The notes under the pieces are model-generated. The model saw only the letters and a list, made by a program, of their open reading frames with translations, made no database searches and was not told where the DNA came from. From Streptomyces sclerotialus (lineage in GTDB: Bacteria; Actinomycetota; Actinomycetes; Streptomycetales; Streptomycetaceae): a stretch of DNA of 64,000 bases. The DNA lies in assembly GCF_040907265.1 (NCBI RefSeq), contig NZ_JBFOHP010000002.1:434001-498000 (forward strand), written 5' to 3'. The position numbers were made by a program, and so were the translations under genes. Position 1 is the stretch's first letter. Each line of letters begins with the position of its first letter. Of the stretch, positions 16,112-23,666 are shown piece after piece.

Positions 16112-17653
16112 TCAGGCGATCCAGTGCGGCCGTCGTATGGCCGAGGAGGACGGGAGGCCTGCGGTGCGGGCGGTGGCTATGCGGTGTACGGCTTCGCGCA
16201 GGGTGTCCGGTGGTGTGGTGTACGGGATGCGGAGGCGGTGTTCGAAGATGCCGGGGTCGGTGGCGAAGTAGGCGCCGCTCTCGATGCGTACGCCGTGTTC
16301 CAGGGCCCGCTCGGCGAGTGCCGAGGCGATGGGCTCGCCCAGGTCCACCCAGAGCGACAGGCCGCCCGGCGGCAGTTCCCAGGCCCACTGCGGGAGGTGT
16401 TCGGTCAGCGCGGCGGCCAGTGCCGCCCGCTGGCCGCGCAGTTGCTCCAGGCGGGCGGGAAGGAGGCCGCGGGGCCGGGTGAGCAGGTGCAGGGCGAGGA
16501 GCTGGTCCAGGACCGAGCCGCCCATGTCGGTGGCGACCCGCTGACCGGCGAGTTCGGTGACGAGGCGTGCGGGGGCGCGCAGCCAGCCGATGCGCAGCCC
16601 GGCCCAGTGGGTCTTGCTCATCGAGCCGATGGTGACGAGCCGGCCGGTCGCGCCCGGCGCGGCGTGGGAGGCGAAGGGAGGGGGCGCGGGCACGTCGAGG
16701 GCGAGGTCGGCCAGCGTCTCGTCGATGACCAGCCAGGTGCCGGAGCGCTCCGCCGCCCGCAGGGTACGGACGCGTTCGCGCTCGGGCATGAGGCAGCCGG
16801 TCGGGTTGTGGAAGTCGGGTATCAGGTAAGCCAGTTGGGGAACCGTCTGGCGCAGGGTCGATTCGATGATCTCGATGTCCCAGCCGGTGTCGGTGACGGG
16901 GACCGACACCGTGCGGAGCCGGGCGCGGCGCATCGCGTCCAGGGCGTTCGGGTAGGACGGATTCTCGACCAGGACGCGGTCGCCGGGGCCGCACAGCAGC
17001 CCCAGGACGAGGGTCAGGGCGTGCTGGGCGCCGGCGGTCACCAGGATCTGTTCCGGTCGGGTGGGCAGGCCGCGGCGGGTGAAGCGCTCGGCGATGGCGG
17101 CGCGCAGTTCCGGCAGGCCGTAGGGGTGGTAGCCGGGTGTGTGCACGTGCTCGGCCAGTTGCGGGGACACCTCGGCCAGGGCGTCGGCGAGCGTCCGCTC
17201 CGGAAGGGCGGGCGCGGCCCTGGCCAGGTCGATCGCGGTTTCGCTTGCCCCGAGCAGGCGCTTGACACCGCTGGGCGTACGGCCTTCCGGCAGCGTCGTC
17301 CAGGTACCGGAACCCTGGCGGCTGCGGGCGTAGCCGCCCTCGCGCAGCAGGTCGTACACGGCGGTGACGGTGGCCCGGCTGATGTTCAGCGCCGCGGCCA
17401 GCTCCCGTTCGGCGGGGAGCCTGACGTGCAGGGCGACGCGTCCGTCCAGGATCAGGGCGCCGATCGCCTGGGCGAGGTGGCGGTAGGCGGGTCGCATGCC
17501 CGTCGGGTCGGGCAGCATCGCGGCGAGCTGCCGGCTGCCCAGGACGCGGTCCGTACGGCTCGCGTGGCCCGCACGACCCGCATGGCCCGTACGACCCGCA
17601 GGACCCGCATCGCCCGTACGGCCCGCGGACGGCGACGGGTTCGCCTGAGCCAT
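16112..17653 (-). CDS. MocR-type GntR/aminotransferase transcriptional regulator (YczR-like)
   Basis: A 513-residue fusion of a winged-helix GntR domain (about 50-120: LPAERELAAALNISRATVTAVYDLLREGGY) and a fold-type I aminotransferase domain (about 150-510). The PLP-binding Lys lies in TIGSMSKTHWAGLRIGWL. MocR proteins sense PLP or amino-acid derivatives. The gene is divergent from yczE, and YczR-YczE coupling is an established MocR subgroup, so it most likely controls that membrane protein. Start ATG 17653 has GGAG 7 nt upstream. The first ~35 residues are a Gly/Ala/Arg repeat (GPAGRTGHAGRAGHASR) encoded by 9-bp DNA repeats and are unlikely to be folded. Confidence 0.9.
   Translation of the reverse strand: MAQANPSPSAGRTGDAGPAGRTGHAGRAGHASRTDRVLGSRQLAAMLPDPTGMRPAYRHLAQAIGALILDGRVALHVRLPAERELAAALNISRATVTAVYDLLREGGYARSRQGSGTWTTLPEGRTPSGVKRLLGASETAIDLARAAPALPERTLADALAEVSPQLAEHVHTPGYHPYGLPELRAAIAERFTRRGLPTRPEQILVTAGAQHALTLVLGLLCGPGDRVLVENPSYPNALDAMRRARLRTVSVPVTDTGWDIEIIESTLRQTVPQLAYLIPDFHNPTGCLMPERERVRTLRAAERSGTWLVIDETLADLALDVPAPPPFASHAAPGATGRLVTIGSMSKTHWAGLRIGWLRAPARLVTELAGQRVATDMGGSVLDQLLALHLLTRPRGLLPARLEQLRGQRAALAAALTEHLPQWAWELPPGGLSLWVDLGEPIASALAERALEHGVRIESGAYFATDPGIFEHRLRIPYTTPPDTLREAVHRIATARTAGLPSSSAIRRPHWIA
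17558..17636. repeat. 9-bp imperfect tandem repeat at the MocR N-terminus
   Basis: Eight or so units of the type G-Y-A-x-G-R-CCC, in frame, encode the Gly/Ala/Arg-rich N-terminal tail of the regulator. Variation in copy number would lengthen or shorten the tail ahead of the DNA-binding domain. Confidence 0.65.
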
Positions 17654-17667
17654 ACCATTCTCCTCGG

Positions 17668-17691
17668 ATTGGCCATGTCAACTGGGCCAAT
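17668..17691. promoter_or_regulatory. Candidate YczR operator (inverted repeat ATTGGCC-N10-GGCCAAT)
   Basis: Perfect 7-bp arms separated by 10 bp, 15 nt upstream of the MocR start and within the promoter region shared with yczE. It is the only strong dyad in the gap, so it is the natural candidate for autoregulation. Four 7-bp GCACGAC direct repeats follow near 17735-17763. Confidence 0.5.
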
Positions 17692-17782
17692 CACTGTACA
17701 GAGTTGCCTCCGAAGCCGGCCACGAAGGCCCGGCGCACGACGCACGACGCACGACGCACGAACGTATTGCGAGGCAGCAGGC

Positions 17783-18520
17783 ATGGGACGGCAACGGCAA
17801 ACCGGCATGGGGCGGCAACGACGACAGCGGGGACTGCCCGCGCTCACCTACTGCCCGCTCCGTGAGCGTCCCGTGCGCCGCCTGCCCCAGCTGTTCGCCG
17901 GGCTCGCGCTGTACGGGTTCAGCCTCTCGGTCATGGTCCGGGCGTCGTTGGGCGTCAACCCCTGGAGCGTGCTGTACGAGGGGCTGGCGGAGCACACCTC
18001 ACTGAGCTTCGGGACGATCAGCGCCGTGGTGGGTGCTCTCGTGCTCGTGCTGTGGATTCCACTCAGGCAGCGGCCGACGTTCGGCACGTTCGCCAACGTC
18101 GTGGTCCTGGCGTGCGCTTCCGATGCCGGGCTCCGGCTGCTCCCCGAGGACCTCGGGCTGCCGGCCCGGATCGGGCTGCTCCTCGGTGGCATCCTCCTCA
18201 ACGGGCTCGCCGTCGCGGTGTATGTCGGGGCGCGCTTCGGGCCCGGGCCGCGGGACGGGCTGATGACCGGTACGGCCGCCGTCACCGGGCGGTCCCTCCG
18301 GCAGGTCCGCACCCTGATGGAGATCACCGTGCTCGTGGCCGGCGCGCTGCTCGGCGGGACCGTGGGGGCCGGAACGGTGCTGTACGCGCTCGCGGTCGGC
18401 CCGGTCACCCAGTACTGCCTGCCGTGGTTCGCCTACCGGAGCACGGTCACACCGTCCGTACGGTCACCCCTGCGGCGGCCAGTGCGTCCGTCTCCTCTTC
18501 CGGCGCGGTCCCGTCGGTGA
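17783..18520 (+). CDS. yczE: YczE/YitT-family integral membrane protein
   Basis: A 245-residue protein with five or six helices. LPQLFAGLALYGFSLSVMVRASLGVNPWSVLYEGL and GPGPRDGLMTGTA are the typical YczE motifs, the latter shared with YitT proteins. Its function is not established; partner MocR regulators suggest transport of an amine or amino-acid-like compound. The start at ATG 17783 has GAGG 8 nt upstream. Its 3' end overlaps the convergent DeoR gene by 74 nt, and the overlapping tail (SPLRRPVRPSPLPARSRR) is Arg/Pro-rich, as expected for a read-out across the other gene. Confidence 0.85.
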   Translation: MGRQRQTGMGRQRRQRGLPALTYCPLRERPVRRLPQLFAGLALYGFSLSVMVRASLGVNPWSVLYEGLAEHTSLSFGTISAVVGALVLVLWIPLRQRPTFGTFANVVVLACASDAGLRLLPEDLGLPARIGLLLGGILLNGLAVAVYVGARFGPGPRDGLMTGTAAVTGRSLRQVRTLMEITVLVAGALLGGTVGAGTVLYALAVGPVTQYCLPWFAYRSTVTPSVRSPLRRPVRPSPLPARSRR

Positions 18521-19229
18521 CGACGGCGTGCAGGGCGGCGGCGGGGGCGACGAGGGCGAGGGCCGTGCGGGAGAACTTCTCCGCCTCGGCGACGACGATG
18601 ACACGGCGGGACGACGCGATCGCGGCACGTTTGACGGCGGCGTCGTCGAGGTCGTAGGCGGTCAGACCGTCCGTCGCGTTCAGTCCGCAGCAGCCGATGA
18701 CCGCCGTGTCGAAGCGGAGGGCGGCGAGCGACGCCTCGGTCAGCGGGCCGGTCAGCGCCAGCTCGCCCGGCCGGGGACGGCCGCCGGGGACGAGCAGGGT
18801 CAGCTGTGCCGCCCCGGTCAGTGCGGTCACCGCGTGCAGGGACAGCGGCATCACGGTCAGCCGTCGCGGTTCCAGGGCTCGGGCCACCTCCAGGCAGGTC
18901 GTCCCGCTGTCGAGGACGACGGACTCCCCGTCGGCGATCAGGCCTGCGACCTCGGCGGCGATACGCCGCTTCGCGCTGATGCCCTCCTGCGCCCGCAGTG
19001 CGAACGGCGGCTCCTCACCGCGCAGCAGCAGGCTGCGCGCCCCGCCGCGATAACGCTCCAGGACGCCCTGGCCGGCCAGCACCTCCAGGTCACGGCGGAT
19101 GGTCATCTCCGAAGCGCCGGTCAGGCCGGCCAGCTCCGCGACGCCGATCCGCCCCGCCTCGCGTACGGCCTCGGTGATCCGCCTCAGCCGGTCTGTACTC
19201 GCTGTTGTCGCCACCCCCAGATAGAACAT
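18447..19229 (-). CDS. DeoR-family transcriptional regulator
   Basis: A 260-residue repressor. The N-terminal helix-turn-helix (RIGVAELAGLTGASEMTIRRDLEVL, then QGVLERYRGGA) is the DeoR signature, followed by the sugar-phosphate-isomerase-like effector domain (VVLDSGTTCLEVARAL, DTAVIGCCGLNATDGLTAYD). Such regulators respond to sugar phosphates. ATG 19229 has a weak ribosome-binding site and GTG 19214 would give 255 residues; both keep the domain whole. It diverges from an MFS gene with a 57-nt gap that holds a perfect dyad, so it probably represses that gene and itself. The convergent yczE overlaps its 3' end. Confidence 0.9.
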   Translation of the reverse strand: MFYLGVATTASTDRLRRITEAVREAGRIGVAELAGLTGASEMTIRRDLEVLAGQGVLERYRGGARSLLLRGEEPPFALRAQEGISAKRRIAAEVAGLIADGESVVLDSGTTCLEVARALEPRRLTVMPLSLHAVTALTGAAQLTLLVPGGRPRPGELALTGPLTEASLAALRFDTAVIGCCGLNATDGLTAYDLDDAAVKRAAIASSRRVIVVAEAEKFSRTALALVAPAAALHAVVTDGTAPEEETDALAAAGVTVRTV

Positions 19230-19254
19230 CCAAGCTGTGCGAAAATCAAGCTTA

Positions 19255-19273
19255 CGAACACCGAAAATGTTCG
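19255..19273. promoter_or_regulatory. Candidate DeoR operator CGAACA-N7-TGTTCG
   Basis: A perfect 6-bp inverted repeat in the divergent gap, ending 13 nt before the MFS start codon. Similar TGTTCG elements are common targets of DeoR repressors. Its location allows control of both genes. Confidence 0.55.
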
Positions 19274-19286
19274 ATAGCTTCGCGGC

Positions 19287-20630
19287 ATGGAGAGATCTCT
19301 GCGGTACGGCCGAGTGGCCACCTTCGCCTACTTCGCCCTGAACGGCTTCGTCCTGGGCATGTGGGTCGTCCACATCCCCACCGTCGAGCAGCAGACCGGA
19401 ACCACGCATGCCGTGCTGGGCTGGCTCCTGCTGCTGCTCGGCCTCGGCGCCTTCACGGGAATGCAGATCACGGGGCCGCTCACGGACCGCCTCGGCGCAC
19501 GCACCGTCGTACCGCTCAGCGCCGCCCTGTGCAGCGCGGCCGTCGTCCTGCCGGGCCTCGCGGCGAACGCCTGGACACTGGCCGCCGCGCTGCTGCTGCT
19601 CGGGTTCGGCAACGGCTGTCTCGACGTGAGCATGAACGCCCATGCCGTGCAGGTCGAGCGGGGTTACGGCCGTCCCGTCATGTCCGCCTTCCACGCCACC
19701 TTCTCCCTCGGCGGCGTCCTCGCGGCACTGATCGGTGCCCGCACGCTCAGCTGGGGCTGGAGTCCCGCCGTCACCCTCGGCGCGGTGGCCGTCTTCGGCC
19801 TCGTCGTGGCGGCGGCCGCCGCCGGCGGTCTGCTGCGGTCCGCGCGGACCGCATCGACCACACGGACCGCCGCCGAGGCGAACCCGGCCGGGACGGCGAC
19901 CGGTACGGGTACGGAGCTCCAGGCGACCGGTACGGGTACGGAGCTCCAGGCGACCGGTACGGGTACGGAGCTCCAGGCGGCGGGCACGGGCACGGAGACC
20001 GGGACGGCGGCGGCGCGCCGGACTCGGACTCCTCGGCGCATCTGGTTCCTGGCCGTGCTCGCGTTCATGCTGATGCTCTGCGAAGGGGTGGCCAACGACT
20101 GGAGCGTGCTCCATCTCCGGGACGTGCTGGACGCCCCGGCCGCCACCGCGGCCTTCGCGTACGGGGCTTTCTCCACCGCCATGACCGTCGGGCGGCTGCT
20201 CGCCGACCGGGTGTCGGGCCGGTTCGGGGCGGTGGCCGTCCTCCGCTACGGCGCCGCCGTGGGCGCGCTCGGCATGGCCGTCGCGGCACTCTCGCCGTGG
20301 GTGCCGCTCGCGCTGGTGGGCTGGGCCGTGTTCGGCGCGGGGCTTTCCGGGTGCATCCCCCAGCTGTTCAGCGCGGCGGGCCACGCCGACCAGGACGCGG
20401 CCGGTGTCAACGTCTCGCGCGTCGCCGGGCTCGGCTACCTCGGCATGCTCGCCGGGCCTGCGGTCATCGGGCCGCTGACCCACCTCGCCCCGCTCAACAT
20501 CACGTTCTTCCTGCCCGTGGTCCTGTGCGCGGTCGCCGCCTGCACGGCGGCCGTACTGCGGACCACGCCGAATCCCGCCGCCGTACCGCTGCCCGCCGCC
20601 GAGCAGGCGCTCGACGGCGGGCAGCGGTAG
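19287..20630 (+). CDS. MFS transporter (YbjJ-like)
   Basis: A 447-residue carrier with 12 predicted helices. GPLTDRLGARTVVPL after helix 2 is the MFS loop motif, and GNGCLDVSMNAHAVQVE resembles the YbjJ/fucose-permease-like branch. Between helices 6 and 7 is a cytoplasmic loop with three exact copies of ATGTGTELQ, encoded by a 27-bp tandem repeat. Divergent from the DeoR gene, which suggests carriage of a sugar or sugar derivative; substrate unknown. No clear ribosome-binding site precedes ATG 19287 beyond a weak GCGGC stretch. Confidence 0.88.
   Translation: MERSLRYGRVATFAYFALNGFVLGMWVVHIPTVEQQTGTTHAVLGWLLLLLGLGAFTGMQITGPLTDRLGARTVVPLSAALCSAAVVLPGLAANAWTLAAALLLLGFGNGCLDVSMNAHAVQVERGYGRPVMSAFHATFSLGGVLAALIGARTLSWGWSPAVTLGAVAVFGLVVAAAAAGGLLRSARTASTTRTAAEANPAGTATGTGTELQATGTGTELQATGTGTELQAAGTGTETGTAAARRTRTPRRIWFLAVLAFMLMLCEGVANDWSVLHLRDVLDAPAATAAFAYGAFSTAMTVGRLLADRVSGRFGAVAVLRYGAAVGALGMAVAALSPWVPLALVGWAVFGAGLSGCIPQLFSAAGHADQDAAGVNVSRVAGLGYLGMLAGPAVIGPLTHLAPLNITFFLPVVLCAVAACTAAVLRTTPNPAAVPLPAAEQALDGGQR
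19910..19991 (+). repeat. 27-bp tandem repeat, three copies
   Basis: Units beginning GCGACCGGTACGGGTACGG recur three times almost without change and run in frame, adding nine residues per unit to the central loop of the MFS protein. The near identity of copies suggests recent expansion. Confidence 0.85.
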
Positions 20631-20673
20631 CGGGAGCAGCGGTAGCGGGAGCAGCGAGGCCGGGCGGGCCGGG

Positions 20674-21942
20674 TCAGCCGGCCTGCTTCTCGTAGCCCAC
20701 GAGGCGGACGCAGACGGCCAGGCCCTCGATCGCCTGCTCCAGCTCCGCGAGGCCCGGGTAGCTGGGGGCGATCCGGATGACCGCGTCACGCGGGTCGTCG
20801 CCGTACGGGTGCGTGGCGCCGGCGGGGGTCAGCACGATGCCCGCCTCGGCGGCGCGGCGTACGACCTCCTTGGCGCAGCCGTCCGGTACCTCCAGGGTCA
20901 CGAAGTAGCCGCCCTTGGGTGAGGTCCAGGTGGCGAGCCCGGTGCCGCCCAGCTCGGCGTCGAGGATCCGCGCGACCGTCTCGAACTTGGGCCGGAGCAG
21001 GGCGCGCTGGCGCTCCATGTGGGCCCGCACCCCGTCGGCGTCCCGCAGGAACAGGACGTGCCGCAGCTGATTGATCTTGTCGGGGCCGATCGACCGCTTG
21101 GCGTTGTGGGCGAGGAGCCAGCGCACGTTCTCCGGCGACGAGCCGAAGAAGGCGACCCCCGCACCCGCCGCGGTGATCTTCGAGGTGGAGCCGAAGACGA
21201 AAGCGCGGTCCGGGTTGCCGGCCTCGGCGCAGGCGGCGAGCAGGTCGGCGATCTCGACGGGCTCGTCCGTGAGGTGGTGGACGGCGTAGGCGTTGTCCCA
21301 GAAGATCCGGAAATCGGGTGCGGCGGTGGGCATCGAGGCGAGCCGCGCCACGGTGGCGTCGCTGTAGCAGACCCCGTCCGGGTTGCTGTACTTCGGCACG
21401 CACCAGATGCCCTTGACCGCCGGGTCCTCGGCGGCAAGCCGCGCCACGACGTCCATGTCCGGGCCCTCGGGGGTCATCGGCACCGGGATCATGTCGATGC
21501 CGAACCGCTCGCAGAGGCCGAAGTGCCGGTCGTAGCCGGGCACCGGGCACAGGAACGCGATGCGCTCCTGGTCCACCCAGCGCGACTCGGCGCCGGGGAC
21601 CTTGCCCAGCAGTGCGTGCACCAGGCAGTCGTGCATCAGCTCAAGGCTGGAGTTGCCGAGTGCGAGCAGCTGCGCGGCCGGCACCTGGAGCACCTCGGCG
21701 AAGATTTCCCGCAGCTCGGGCAGGCCCTGGAGGCCGCCGTAGTTGCGTACGTCCGTGCCGTCGGCCGCGGTGCGCCGCCCGCCGGGCAGGCTCAGCAGGT
21801 CGTCGGAGAGGTCGAGCTGCTCCGGCGCGGGCTTGCCCCGGGTGAGGTCGAGCGAGAGCCCGCGTCCGGCGAGGTCCTGGTAGTCCTGCCGGGCCTGCTC
21901 AAGAAGCCCGGTCAGGGCGTCGGGGTTCAGCTCGGTGGTCAT
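20674..21942 (-). CDS. PLP-dependent aminotransferase, actinobacterial aspartate aminotransferase type
   Basis: A 422-residue fold-type I transaminase. GNSSLELMHDCLVHALLG is the cofactor-phosphate region, IWCVPKYSNPDGVCYS contains the Asn-Pro-x-Gly loop, and FVFGSTSKITAAGAG contains the Schiff-base Lys. The order and spacing match the MocR-like/actinobacterial aspartate aminotransferase group (as in Corynebacterium AspT) rather than AspC. It should interconvert aspartate and oxaloacetate with glutamate as partner. Start ATG 21942 has GGAGAGGA upstream. It stands alone on the minus strand; the sequence after its stop (20630-20672) contains a duplicated 15-bp AGCGGTAGCGGGAGC unit. Confidence 0.88.
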   Translation of the reverse strand: MTTELNPDALTGLLEQARQDYQDLAGRGLSLDLTRGKPAPEQLDLSDDLLSLPGGRRTAADGTDVRNYGGLQGLPELREIFAEVLQVPAAQLLALGNSSLELMHDCLVHALLGKVPGAESRWVDQERIAFLCPVPGYDRHFGLCERFGIDMIPVPMTPEGPDMDVVARLAAEDPAVKGIWCVPKYSNPDGVCYSDATVARLASMPTAAPDFRIFWDNAYAVHHLTDEPVEIADLLAACAEAGNPDRAFVFGSTSKITAAGAGVAFFGSSPENVRWLLAHNAKRSIGPDKINQLRHVLFLRDADGVRAHMERQRALLRPKFETVARILDAELGGTGLATWTSPKGGYFVTLEVPDGCAKEVVRRAAEAGIVLTPAGATHPYGDDPRDAVIRIAPSYPGLAELEQAIEGLAVCVRLVGYEKQAG

Positions 21943-22083
21943 GCGTTGTCCTCTCCTGCGGGTATTGCTCACTGCCGCGGCCCTCACGGGCGGCGGCGCT
22001 GAGAATACTTACCCGAGTACGCATGCGCATGCGGATAAGCAAGGGGATGAAGTGCCGGGCCGCTCCGCTCGCGCGGTGCGGGG

Positions 22084-22725
22084 TCAGGGCAGCAGGCGCT
22101 GCTCCTTGGCGACCGCAACGGCGCCGGAGCGGGTGTCGACGCCGAGTTTGTCGTAGATACGGCCCAGGTGGGTCTTCACGGTGGCCTCGCTGATGAACAG
22201 GGCGCGGGCGATGTCGCGATTGCCCAGGCCCCGGGCGAGCTGGCCGAGGATGTCCAGCTCCCGGGCGGTGAGGGAAGGGCGCGGGCTGCGCATCCGGGCC
22301 ATGACCCGCCCGGCGACCGGCGGCGACAGCGCGGTGCGGCCCTGCGCGGCGGAGTGGATGGCCGCGAACAGTTCCTCGGGCCGCTCGGCCTTGAGCAGAT
22401 AACCGGTGGCGCCCGCCTCGATGGCGCGGGTGATGTCGGCGTCGGTGTCGTAGGTGGTGAGGACGAGTACGTACGGGGCACCGTCCCGGAGAGCCGTGCT
22501 GCGGCGGGTGGCCTCGACTCCGTCGATGCCGGGCCCGAGCTGCAGGTCCATGAGGACCACGTCCGGTACGAGCTGCGCGGCCAGCGCCACCGCCTCCTCA
22601 CCACTGCCGGCCTCGCCGACGACCTCGATGTCCGGCGCGCTGCCCAGCAGGGCGAGCAGTCCGGCCCGTACGACCGCGTGGTCGTCGCAGATCAGCAGCC
22701 GTACGGGACGGGGTGGGGTGCTCAC
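22084..22725 (-). CDS. NarL/LuxR-family response regulator
   Basis: A 213-residue two-component regulator: receiver domain (about 8-125; LLICDDHAVVRAG, phospho-acceptor Asp in DVVLMDLQLGPGIDG, Thr in VLVLTTYDT, Lys in GYLLKAERPEEL) and a C-terminal LuxR helix-turn-helix (SLTARELDILGQLARGLGNRDIARALFISEATVKTHLG). It starts at GTG 22725, overlapping the stop of the histidine-kinase C-terminal frame by 4 nt (GTGA), so the two are coupled. The partner kinase appears frameshifted, which would leave this regulator without its normal input unless another kinase phosphorylates it. Confidence 0.92.
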   Translation of the reverse strand: MSTPPRPVRLLICDDHAVVRAGLLALLGSAPDIEVVGEAGSGEEAVALAAQLVPDVVLMDLQLGPGIDGVEATRRSTALRDGAPYVLVLTTYDTDADITRAIEAGATGYLLKAERPEELFAAIHSAAQGRTALSPPVAGRVMARMRSPRPSLTARELDILGQLARGLGNRDIARALFISEATVKTHLGRIYDKLGVDTRSGAVAVAKEQRLLP

Positions 22726-23628
22726 GGGTGCTCCGAAGGGTTCGGTGGGACGGGACCGGGGCCAGGACCAGGACCGGCGCTCACCGGGCCCAGGGGGATC
22801 GAGGCGGAGAGCACGGTGCCCTCGCCCGGGGCCGACTCGACGGTCAGGGCACCACCGGCCTGGCGGAGCCGGGCGCGGATGGCGGGCAGGCCATCCGCGC
22901 AGGTCCGGGCGGCCGGGGGTGGTAACGGGGGCAGTAACGGGGGCGGTACCGATGTCGGGGACGAAGCCGCGGCCGTCGTCCGCGATGTCCAGGACGATCT
23001 GGTCGTCCAGGGAGGTCAGGGTGAGGGTGGCGGTCGTCGCGTGGGCGTGTTCGCGTACGTTGGCCAGGGCACCCTGGGCGATGCGCAGCAGTGTGGCCTC
23101 GATCCGGTCGGGCAGTGCGGCCGGTGTGCCCTCGATGTGGCAGCGCACGGTCAGCGTGTCCGTACTCTCCCGTACGGCGAGCGTGCGCAGCGCCTCGGTG
23201 AAGGAGCCGCCCTCGGCCAGGTCGGCCGGTGTGAGGTCGTGGACGAAGCGCCGTGCCTCGGCGAGGTTGCGCTCGGCCACCGCGGCGGCCGCGTGGACGT
23301 GGCCGCGGGCCCGGTCCGGTGCCGTGTGCCAGATCCGGTCGGCGGCCTGCAGGAGCATGCGCTGGCCGGACAGCCCCTGGGCGAGCGTGTCGTGGATCTC
23401 CATGGCGAGCCGCTCACGCTCGGTGAGCGTGCCTTCACGGCGTTCGGTGGCGGCGAGGTCGCGGCGCGTGCGGACGAGGTCGTCGATCAGGGCGCGCTGG
23501 CGCGCTGACTGCCGCTGCATGTGGAGGAAGACAGCGGTGGCGACCGCGGCCACGGCCCAGCAGGACAGCGCGCCCAGGCACATGGGGCGCACATCGCGGT
23601 GGAGGTACCTGCTCCACCGCGAGACCAC
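22722..23628 (-). pseudogene. Sensor histidine kinase, frameshifted near its ATP-binding domain
   Basis: The first part from GTG 23628 (or ATG 23583) has one membrane helix (CWAVAAVATAVFLHMQ), the HisKA_3 H-box RERLAMEIHDTLAQGLSG, an N-box (LRIAQGALANVREHAHA) and the G1 box DIADDGRGF. After PVTAPVTTP near 22920 the frame turns to nonsense and reads straight into the response regulator. The proper G2 region (DGLPAIRARLRQAGG, SAPGEGTVLSASIPL) is in the next frame and ends at the GTGA overlap. One extra base among three G5/C5 runs (22915-22943) inside a 12-bp duplication explains it. This may be a real mutation, phase variation or a sequencing error. The short N-terminus, lacking the usual extra helices, is a second oddity. 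Confidence 0.75.
22922..22945. repeat. 12-bp tandem duplication at the kinase frameshift
   Basis: GTAACGGGGGCA followed directly by GTAACGGGGGCG on the plus strand, next to a third G5 run. Such runs are prone to slippage, and the kinase frame breaks here. Confidence 0.7.
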
Positions 23629-23666
23629 CTACCGGAGCGCGGTGGCACGGGCCTGCACCCAGTTGG

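Noticed and set aside
16019..18520. An 833-residue protein ending in YczE
   Set aside because: Its first 588 codons are antisense to the MocR regulator; YczE has its own start and ribosome-binding site at 17783.
22084..23628. A single 514-residue kinase-receiver hybrid protein
   Set aside because: The middle (~230-300) is nonsense, and a normal kinase end with a GTGA overlap is present in another frame. A frameshift explains it better than a genuine fusion.
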